A stretch of 64,000 nt of DNA from SURF-21 sp964529285 (GTDB lineage: Bacteria > Actinomycetota > Geothermincolia > Geothermincolales > RBG-13-55-18): positions 62,001-126,000 of the forward strand of contig CAZGWK010000001.1 of NCBI GenBank assembly GCA_964529285.1, written 5' to 3'. Positions 57,848 through 64,000 of this stretch are shown here, one piece after another; the first letter of the stretch is position 1, and the number at the start of each line of letters is the position of its first letter. A model generated the notes under the pieces. The model did not search any database. It saw only the letters and a program-made list of their open reading frames with translations, and was not told the DNA's origin. The translations under genes were made by a program, and so were the position numbers.

Positions 57848-59383
57848 TTACTTGGCGTAATCGACCACTCGCTTCTCTCTCACAACCGTAATCTTGATCT
57901 GCCCGGGATATTCCAGTTCGTCCTCAATCTGCCTCGCGATTTCTCTGGAGAGCGTTATGCAGCCTATGTCGTCAATAACATCAGACTTTACCATCACCCT
58001 AATCTCACGCCCAGCCTGGAGCGCATACGAACCGTCAACGCCCTCGAAGGAATCGGCGATGGTCTCCAGTTTTTCCAGCCGCTTGATGTAGCTCTCGAGG
58101 GTTTCCCTGCGAGCCCCGGGTCTGGCAGCGCTTATAGCGTCCGCGGCCTGGACGAGCACGGCCTCTGTCGTTTTCGCCTCGATCTCCTCATGGTGCGCTT
58201 CTATGGCGTGTACGACGGCATCGTTCTCTTTGAGCCTTTTTGCCAGCTCCGCTCCGATAACCGCATGTGAGCCCTCGACCTCGTGATCGATGGCCTTGCC
58301 GATATCATGTAGAAGCCCCGCCCTCTTGGCGAGCTTGATATCCGTTCCCAACTCGGCCGCCATGATTCCAGAAAGATGGGCGACCTCTATGGAGTGCTTG
58401 AGTACGTTCTGGCCGTAGCTCGTGCGATATTTCAAGCGTCCGAGCACTCTCATGAGTTCGTGATTGATGCCGTGCAGGCCGACATCAAAAACGGCCTGCT
58501 CCCCAACTTCCTTTATCTCCGCGTCCACCTCGGCCTTTGATTTTTCGTACATCTCCTCTATGCGCGCCGGCTGGATGCGCCCGTCCGTTATCAGCCTCTC
58601 CAGGGTCAGCCTGGCGATCTCGCGCCTGACCGGGTCAAAACTGGAGAGAATAACCGCTTCCGGCGTATCGTCGATGATCAGGTTGATACCGGTCAATGTC
58701 TCAAAGGTGCGTATGTTGCGCCCTTCCCTGCCGATTATCCTTCCCTTCATCTCGTCGCTGGGAAGCGGCACCACCGATACGGTGGTCTCCGCCACGTGGT
58801 CGGATGCGCACCTCTGGATGGCATTGGCTATGATGTGCTTCGCTTTTTTTTCGGCCTCATCGCGCAGGCGACTCTCGATCTTCTTGATCACCTGAGCCGC
58901 ATCTCTCTTGGTCTCCTCCTCAACCTGTTTCAGCAGAAGCTGCTTCGCCTCATCCTTGGACAGGCCCGCCACCTTTTCCAGCCGTTCATTCTCTTTTGCC
59001 AGTGTCTTTTGCACCTCTGAATGGAGGTTCTGTATATCATTCTCCTTCGCAGCAAGCGATCTTTCTCTCTTCTCGAAATTTTCCGAGCGATTGTCTATCT
59101 GTTCTTCTCTCTGCAGGAGCCTGCGCTCAAAACGCTGCAACTCATTACGACGGTTTTTTATATCGCGCTCCGCATCGTTCCGCATGGCAAATATCTCATC
59201 TTTAGCCTCAAGTAGAGCTTCACGTTTCTTTGCCTCCGAGGTCTTCTCGGCTTCTTGAAGCACCCTCTTGGCCTCTTCTTCCGCCGATGATATCTTTGCC
59301 TCCGCCATAAACTTTCGAGCCAGGAAACCCGCTATAAGTCCGATTATCAGGGCTGCTACGCCAGCTATTATTGCCTCTATCAT
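57848..59383 (-). CDS. rny: Ribonuclease Y
   Basis: Protein of 511 residues. An N-terminal membrane helix (IIAGVAALIIGLIAGFLA) is followed by a long coiled coil (about residues 25-200), a KH domain (GRIIGREGRNIRTFE) and an HD domain (AGLLHDIGKAIDHE). It is the membrane-bound endoribonuclease of bacteria that lack RNase E as the main mRNA-decay enzyme. ATG 59383 is used because GGGAGGA is 7 bases upstream; two other ATGs lie just before it. Confidence 0.97.
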   Translation of the reverse strand: MIEAIIAGVAALIIGLIAGFLARKFMAEAKISSAEEEAKRVLQEAEKTSEAKKREALLEAKDEIFAMRNDAERDIKNRRNELQRFERRLLQREEQIDNRSENFEKRERSLAAKENDIQNLHSEVQKTLAKENERLEKVAGLSKDEAKQLLLKQVEEETKRDAAQVIKKIESRLRDEAEKKAKHIIANAIQRCASDHVAETTVSVVPLPSDEMKGRIIGREGRNIRTFETLTGINLIIDDTPEAVILSSFDPVRREIARLTLERLITDGRIQPARIEEMYEKSKAEVDAEIKEVGEQAVFDVGLHGINHELMRVLGRLKYRTSYGQNVLKHSIEVAHLSGIMAAELGTDIKLAKRAGLLHDIGKAIDHEVEGSHAVIGAELAKRLKENDAVVHAIEAHHEEIEAKTTEAVLVQAADAISAARPGARRETLESYIKRLEKLETIADSFEGVDGSYALQAGREIRVMVKSDVIDDIGCITLSREIARQIEDELEYPGQIKITVVREKRVVDYAK

Positions 59384-59439
59384 TTTCATTCCTCCCTTCA
59401 TATATGTAAACCCGGGGTTGAGACCCCGATACACAACGT

Positions 59440-59465
59440 AAAAAAGCCGAGTTCAAGCTCGGCTT
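59440..59465 (-). terminator. Terminator of the recA-recX transcript
   Basis: On the minus strand a GCCGAG/CTCGGC stem extended by AA/TT, with a 6-base loop, is followed by TTTTTT. It lies about 120 bases after the recX stop and just before the rny promoter region, so it probably ends the recA-recX transcript. Confidence 0.85.
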
Positions 59466-59588
59466 AAGGCTATCCCGATTTATATATATACCGCGATTAA
59501 CACCTGACGCTCTTTCCGTACCTAACGGTATATATAACAAGCAAATATAGCTTGGACATCGATCAATATCCTTAGGCCTGCATCAATT

Positions 59589-60119
59589 CTAGGAGAGCTG
59601 ACTATCAGTGTCAAGAAATCTAGACATGTGGTCGTAGTCACCGTCATCCCGTATGCCGCTCAGAACATCAGCGATCGCAGAATGCGAGAACCCCCTTGCG
59701 GACAGCCTTGTGACGGCTTTTTCGATTTCGCCTTTCGCCGCTGAACCGGGCGAAAGTGGCAGGTATTTTTCCAACAGCAGCGCTGCCGCTTCCCGTTCTC
59801 TTTCCGGATCGAAAAAGGACTGTATGCTCTCTTCGGCAAGCTCTCTGCTTATGCCTCGGCGGCGCAGCTCGGAATATATACGAGAACGGCTCTTATTCGC
59901 TATCTGTCCGTTGCAGACAATATCCCTGGCCAACCGTGCATCATCGAGAAGGCCTCGTTCCACGAGTTCGGCAGCCACATCCTCTACGACCTCTTCAGAA
60001 AAACCCTTTCCGCGCAGGCGTTGCGCAAGTTCGTAATGCGTACGGGAACGACATGAGAGCAGTTTTATTGCCCCGTGGAAAGCACGAACCCTCGTTCGTT
60101 CGCAGGCCCGCCCTCTCAT
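59589..60119 (-). CDS. recX: Regulatory protein RecX
   Basis: Protein of 176 residues with three-helix RecX repeats: RTHYELAQRLRGKGFSEEVV, then VERGLLDDARLARDIV and KSRSRIYSELRRRGISREL. RecX modulates RecA filaments in recombination and the SOS response. Its start overlaps the recA stop (ATGA), the standard recA-recX arrangement, ensuring low RecX relative to RecA. Confidence 0.95.
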   Translation of the reverse strand: MRGRACERTRVRAFHGAIKLLSCRSRTHYELAQRLRGKGFSEEVVEDVAAELVERGLLDDARLARDIVCNGQIANKSRSRIYSELRRRGISRELAEESIQSFFDPEREREAAALLLEKYLPLSPGSAAKGEIEKAVTRLSARGFSHSAIADVLSGIRDDGDYDHMSRFLDTDSQLS

Positions 60120-61168
60120 CCGGCCGTTCCGTTGCCGACCTCTTGTGCTTTCTCGTCAAGCCGTGCAACGCGGGCCTTTGCCTTCGGAAGGTTTAGTATC
60201 TCCCTCAGCTTGGAGTCCAATTCCGTTCTCACTTCGGGGTTGTCCTTCAGGTACTGCTTGGCGTTCTCCCTGCCCTGCCCCAGTTGGTCCTCTCCATACG
60301 TGTACCAGGCGCCGCTCTTCTTGACCAAGCCGTTTTCGACCGCCACATCCACAATATTACCCTCTGTCGATATACCCTCGCCGTACATGATATCGAACTC
60401 CGCTTTTCTGAAAGGCGGCGCCATCTTGTTCTTAACGACCTTCACCCTGACATGATTGCCCACGATTTCCGCTCCCTGCTTAATGCTGTCGATCCTGCGG
60501 ATGTCCAGCCGTACCGAGGCGTAGAACTTCAGCGCTTTTCCACCCGGAGTGGTCTCGGGGCTCCCGAACATCACCCCGATCTTCTCCCGCAATTGATTTA
60601 TGAATATAGCCGTGGTGTTCGATTTGTTTATGGTCCCCGCCAGCTTGCGCAAGGCCTGCGACATGAGCCTTGCCTGAAGGCCTACATGCGCGTCTCCCAT
60701 TTCTCCCTCTATTTCAAGGCGTGGCACCAGGGCAGCGACGGAATCTATGACCACGACATCCAGGGCTCCGCTGCGTACGAGCATCTCCGCGATCTCCAAT
60801 GCCTGCTCACCGGTATCCGGCTGCGATATCAGCAATTCGTCCACATCTACTCCCAGAACTCTGGAATACGACGGGTCAAGCGCATGCTCGGCATCTATAA
60901 ACGCTGCTATGCCCCCCCTGTATTGCGCCTCCGCTATGATGTGCAGGGCCAGCGTCGTCTTTCCCGAGGCCTCCGGGCCAAAGATCTCAACGACCCTTCC
61001 CCGCGGCACGCCGCCTATACCGAGCGCCAGGTCGAGGGATAGTGCACCCGTGGGGATCGCGGCAATTTGAAAACGGTGGTTATCCTGGCCGAGTTTCATA
61101 ATCGAACCCTTCCCGAACTGGCGTTCTATCTGTGTCAGCGCCATCTCCAGTGCCTTATCTTTTTCCAC
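60116..61168 (-). CDS. recA: Recombinase RecA
   Basis: RecA of 350 residues. The Walker A motif is GPEASGKTT, and VVVIDSVAALVPRLEIEGEM, the L1/L2 DNA-binding region and FINQLREKIGVMFGSPETT are present. It forms filaments on single-stranded DNA for homologous recombination and SOS induction. It is not interrupted by an intein, unlike nrdD in this window. Start ATG 61168 follows AGGAGCAAG. The 200-base region upstream holds no obvious LexA-box that could be identified with confidence. Confidence 0.98.
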   Translation of the reverse strand: MEKDKALEMALTQIERQFGKGSIMKLGQDNHRFQIAAIPTGALSLDLALGIGGVPRGRVVEIFGPEASGKTTLALHIIAEAQYRGGIAAFIDAEHALDPSYSRVLGVDVDELLISQPDTGEQALEIAEMLVRSGALDVVVIDSVAALVPRLEIEGEMGDAHVGLQARLMSQALRKLAGTINKSNTTAIFINQLREKIGVMFGSPETTPGGKALKFYASVRLDIRRIDSIKQGAEIVGNHVRVKVVKNKMAPPFRKAEFDIMYGEGISTEGNIVDVAVENGLVKKSGAWYTYGEDQLGQGRENAKQYLKDNPEVRTELDSKLREILNLPKAKARVARLDEKAQEVGNGTAG

Positions 61169-61372
61169 CTTGCTCCTCCTATGCTTCTTCGAAACGTTAT
61201 TACTACGACCGGTATAAGCTCCGATCGCATGAAGTCTCTTGAATCACTTCACGTACCTAATTATATTTCTGCGGGGTGACACCGATCCCCTCCAACCCTT
61301 TGGTCGTGCCCGGGCATATCATCTATATCGTTGCGGTTGCATACGCCCTTGACCTGGCGCGCAAGGCATGGT

Positions 61373-62734
61373 TCAGATCTTTTGCATACGAGCTATGAAC
61401 ATGCCTTCCATGCGGTGGCGATGAGGCCACAGCTGCGCATATCCCTTCATGGTCACCGCATCCGCCAGGGGACCGGGCAGACAGGGCTTGAGGTCTTCCA
61501 GATGAAAATCGTTCCTGCCCTCGAGAAAAGCGCCGATGACGCCTTCGGACTCCTCGCGGCTGTAGGTGCATACCGCGTAGACCAGGACGCCCCCTTCCCG
61601 CACCACTTCAGCGCAACCTCGTAGAATAGAGAGTTGAAGAGAGGCAAGCTCGCGCAGGTCACCGGGAGACCTGCGCCATTTGAGTTCGGGGTTGCGCTGC
61701 AGGGTGCCCAGTCCGGAGCACGGGGCGTCGACAAGCACGCGGTCCGCATGGCCATCAAGATATTCACTCAGCCGCGAGGAGTCTCCCCTTTTTATCTCGA
61801 CATTGTGAAGCCCTAACCTCTTTACGGTTTTGCCCAATGCTTCGAGCCGTTTTGTATTGCTGTCTACCGCAACGACGTGGCACGCCGGCCCACCCAATGT
61901 CGCGAGGCGTGTCGCCTTGCCCCCCGGCGCCGCACATGCATCAACCACAACTTCCCCCGGAGCGGGGCCGACCGCGCCAGCTGTCAGCATCGAGCTTTCG
62001 TCCTGTACCACGCACATGCCTCTTTCAAGCAGATCGAGCAAGCATGAGTAATCAAGCCTCACGGCGGTCAGGGCTGCCTCCACGTATGCGGAGAAGCGGC
62101 CCTCGCCCCCGCAGCATTCTATTTCGTCGAGCAGTGCTGGGGCGTCGGTCCTGGTGGTGTTGGCCCGCAGCGTAAGCCTGGGAACCTCGTTCTGTGCGCT
62201 GCAGAGCTCTTCCGCTTCCTCACGGCCCAGCTGCCCTACCAGGTACTCGGCAAGCCAGCGTGGGTATGAATACACCTTCTCGAGATATGGGTAGATATCT
62301 TCACGGCCCGGCAAGTCAAGATATGCCAGGCCATCGCATGCACTGCGCATAACCGCGTTGACGAAGGATGCCGCCCCCCGCCCTATGCGCTTCTTGGCGA
62401 GAGAGACGGTCTCGTTGACCGCGGCGTGGCGTGGAAGCCTCATCTCCGACAACTGATACATCCCCAGCCGCAATATATCGAGTACCGCAGGATCGATATC
62501 TTCCAGGGAACGCCGGGAGAAGGCCTCTATAATAAAGTCGAGCCTTGCGCGGTGCCTCTGCAGGCCGTATACAAGTTCCGTGACCATGCCGCGGTCCCTC
62601 GCGTCCAGCGTGCCGCGATCCATGCCGTAACGCAACAGCAGACCGAGATAGCTGCCTTCTTCGTTTACTCTTCGCGTGATATCGTAGGCGATATCCCTGG
62701 TTTTGGACACTTCCGCATTCCCTTCCTGCACCAC
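61373..62734 (-). CDS. rsmB: 16S rRNA (cytosine-967-C5)-methyltransferase RsmB
   Basis: Protein of 453 residues. An N-terminal NusB-like domain (about 1-150, with RDIAYDITRRVNEEGSYLG) precedes a Rossmann-fold RNA m5C methyltransferase. The SAM-binding motif is VDACAAPGGKATRLATL, the PCSG motif holds one catalytic cysteine (VDAPCSGLGTLQRNP) and the VCTYSREE motif the other. The gene follows fmt with a 20-base gap, the usual def-fmt-rsmB order. Confidence 0.96.
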   Translation of the reverse strand: MVQEGNAEVSKTRDIAYDITRRVNEEGSYLGLLLRYGMDRGTLDARDRGMVTELVYGLQRHRARLDFIIEAFSRRSLEDIDPAVLDILRLGMYQLSEMRLPRHAAVNETVSLAKKRIGRGAASFVNAVMRSACDGLAYLDLPGREDIYPYLEKVYSYPRWLAEYLVGQLGREEAEELCSAQNEVPRLTLRANTTRTDAPALLDEIECCGGEGRFSAYVEAALTAVRLDYSCLLDLLERGMCVVQDESSMLTAGAVGPAPGEVVVDACAAPGGKATRLATLGGPACHVVAVDSNTKRLEALGKTVKRLGLHNVEIKRGDSSRLSEYLDGHADRVLVDAPCSGLGTLQRNPELKWRRSPGDLRELASLQLSILRGCAEVVREGGVLVYAVCTYSREESEGVIGAFLEGRNDFHLEDLKPCLPGPLADAVTMKGYAQLWPHRHRMEGMFIARMQKI

Positions 62735-62754
62735 ATCGCTGACGATGCATGGCC

Positions 62755-63702
62755 TTAGAATATCTCCGCGCCGAGGACATCTCCAGATCTAGGCCGATAT
62801 CCATGCAGAAAATCCTCCACCCCCATAGGCTGCTTTCCCTCCGCCTGCACCTCCTCCAGGCGTAGGTATCCCCGACCGGTTCCCACAAGAAGGATATCAC
62901 CCGGGTTTACCACGAGCATTCCCGGGTGAATTGCCGGCACATCATCACCTACGGATACCCTCAGTACCTTGAGCCGCTTTCCACGGAAATACGTATACGC
63001 TCCAGGCCGCGGTCTGAGCGCCCGTACCTGATTGCTGATGTTCGTCGCAGTATTCGCCCAGTCTATGAGGAGTTCGGATTTGCTTATGGGCTCCGCATAA
63101 GTGGCCAGCTCTTCGTCCTGGGGCCGCGGCAGGATGGCGCCGGACATATACAGGGGGACGGTTTCCGCCGCCAGGCAGGCTCCCAACAGCGCCAGCTTTT
63201 TGCGCAGGCTGAGCGCATCGTCGCCATCTTCCACATCGACCTCCACCTGCGCTATCATGTCCCCCGTATCCAGGCCCTCGTCAAGTAATATCAACGTGAC
63301 TCCGCTCACGCGCTCGCCGCACATCAGCACCCTGCGTATGGGCGCCGCCCCCCGGTAGCGCGGCAGGAGCGAGGGGTGGACGTTCAGGCAACCTCCGGCG
63401 GGATAATCGAGAATCTCACGGGGCAGGATATGCCCGTAATCCGCCACCAGAAGCACTTCGGGATCAACTTCCTCGAGAAGGCTGAGAAAGATGGGGTCCG
63501 TGGGGCCATCGGGCTGATGCAAGACTATCCCCTTCTCGATGGCGAGGGTTTTTACGGGGGTCGGGCGCTGCCGCAACCCTCTTCCCGCAGCTCGATCCCG
63601 CCGGGTGATAATTCCTCTCAGCTCGAAGCCCGTGGCCAGAAGTCCGTCCAGAAACTCTCTGGCAAAATCACCGCTTCCCAGGAAGAGGGCCTTCAAATCC
63701 AT
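62755..63702 (-). CDS. fmt: Methionyl-tRNA formyltransferase
   Basis: Protein of 315 residues that formylates initiator Met-tRNA using 10-formyl-THF. The signatures LFLGSGDFAREFLDGL, VNVHPSLLP-type motif (here NVHPSLLPRYRGAAPIRR) and LDTGDMI are present, and a C-terminal OB-like tRNA-binding domain follows. It lies 15 bases after the def gene. Length is normal. Confidence 0.97.
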   Translation of the reverse strand: MDLKALFLGSGDFAREFLDGLLATGFELRGIITRRDRAAGRGLRQRPTPVKTLAIEKGIVLHQPDGPTDPIFLSLLEEVDPEVLLVADYGHILPREILDYPAGGCLNVHPSLLPRYRGAAPIRRVLMCGERVSGVTLILLDEGLDTGDMIAQVEVDVEDGDDALSLRKKLALLGACLAAETVPLYMSGAILPRPQDEELATYAEPISKSELLIDWANTATNISNQVRALRPRPGAYTYFRGKRLKVLRVSVGDDVPAIHPGMLVVNPGDILLVGTGRGYLRLEEVQAEGKQPMGVEDFLHGYRPRSGDVLGAEIF

Positions 63703-63717
63703 CCCCCCGGAAAAACG

Positions 63718-64000
63718 TCAGAGCCGGGTGCCATCATGGGGATCACGCGCAGGCGGTTGCTCGCCTTGCAGGACCTGCAGGGCTTCTACCCGGCTCTCCC
63801 GGTCGGTGCGCTCCAGGATGAGCTTTCCGTCCAGGTGATCTATCTCGTGCTGAAAAACGCGTGCTATCCATCCCTCGACATGGATGGTATTTGTAATGCC
63901 CGCGAGGTCCATATACTCGAGGTCCAACGCGATATGTCTAGGCACCTGCATAGCCGCGCCCGGGATGCTCAGGCAGCCTTCTACTTCCTCCTCTGTTTCC
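63718..64000 (-). CDS. def: Peptide deformylase (5' end outside window)
   Basis: C-terminal 94 or so residues of a peptide deformylase, running off the right edge of the window. The two metal-binding motifs are present: EGCLSIPG with the cysteine ligand and QHEIDHLDG with two histidines and the catalytic glutamate. It removes the formyl group from new proteins and is paired with fmt, encoded just downstream. The first strands and the GxGLAAxQ motif lie beyond base 64000. Confidence 0.96.
   Translation of the reverse strand, partial: ETEEEVEGCLSIPGAAMQVPRHIALDLEYMDLAGITNTIHVEGWIARVFQHEIDHLDGKLILERTDRESRVEALQVLQGEQPPARDPHDGTRL

Noticed and set aside
61169..61372. LexA/SOS box upstream of recA
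   Set aside because: Searched by eye for GAAC-N4-GTTC and CGAAC-type boxes; nothing convincing was found on either strand.
1..64000. CRISPR arrays, insertion sequences, prophage genes, rRNA operons
   Set aside because: No regularly spaced repeats, transposase, integrase or phage structural genes, and no rRNA sequence were recognised.

Overview
The window is a 64 kb stretch of moderately GC-rich bacterial chromosome, almost entirely coding. Several genes point to a deep-branching, probably anaerobic member of the Actinobacteriota: a DUF2993/LmeA-like lipid-binding protein, a GarA-like FHA protein next to an FtsR-like MerR regulator, an RsiG-like protein carrying the c-di-GMP signature, plus SpoVS, a class III (oxygen-sensitive) ribonucleotide reductase and many radical-SAM enzymes. 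The phylum is inferred from gene families only. No plasmid, phage, IS element or CRISPR array was seen; the one mobile element is a protein intein.

Left part, plus strand (1-13.5 kb): the tail of tyrA, aroA, cmk, a PDZ/radical-SAM DUF512 protein, der, plsY, gpsA and an LmeA-like protein. A deoxynucleotide operon follows: nrdR, an intein-containing nrdD, a glutaredoxin-like protein and an nrdG-type activase. Its promoter carries two NrdR-box-like sequences. A DUF3786 gene comes next.

Accessory region (13.6-28.6 kb): a PadR and a TetR regulator, each beside a clear palindromic operator, precede a plus-strand acyl-CoA cluster. The cluster holds a PaaI thioesterase, an SDR, an acyl-CoA dehydrogenase, a two-subunit B12-dependent acyl-CoA mutase, an SCP2-type thiolase and its DUF35 partner. 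The mutase lacks three residues that define methylmalonyl-CoA mutase, so its substrate is probably different; this is the best candidate for new biology here. An internally duplicated CxxC protein, an acyl-CoA ligase, a GAF-PAS membrane sensor with a phosphodiesterase, and small redox/zinc proteins follow on the minus strand.

Right part, minus strand (29.4-64 kb): housekeeping genes in long co-directional runs. In transcription order from the right edge: def (partial), fmt, rsmB; recA, recX; rny; a GHKL ATPase, spoVS, a DUF948 protein, a TIM-barrel protein; miaB, ammB, ammA, miaA; dapF, a DapL-type aminotransferase, hflX; a GAF-GAF-GGDEF diguanylate cyclase; tRNA-Pro(GGG); a CDP-alcohol phosphatidyltransferase, an MBL hydrolase, a nucleotidyltransferase/phosphomannomutase fusion, an isochorismatase-like hydrolase, lipM; an RsiG-like protein; FHA, MerR, Mut7-C; MgtE, a D,D-carboxypeptidase, hpt, a bifunctional nuclease, a K+ channel, an RlpA-like protein and a PD-(D/E)XK-like protein. 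The diguanylate cyclase and RsiG-like protein together suggest c-di-GMP control of a developmental sigma factor.
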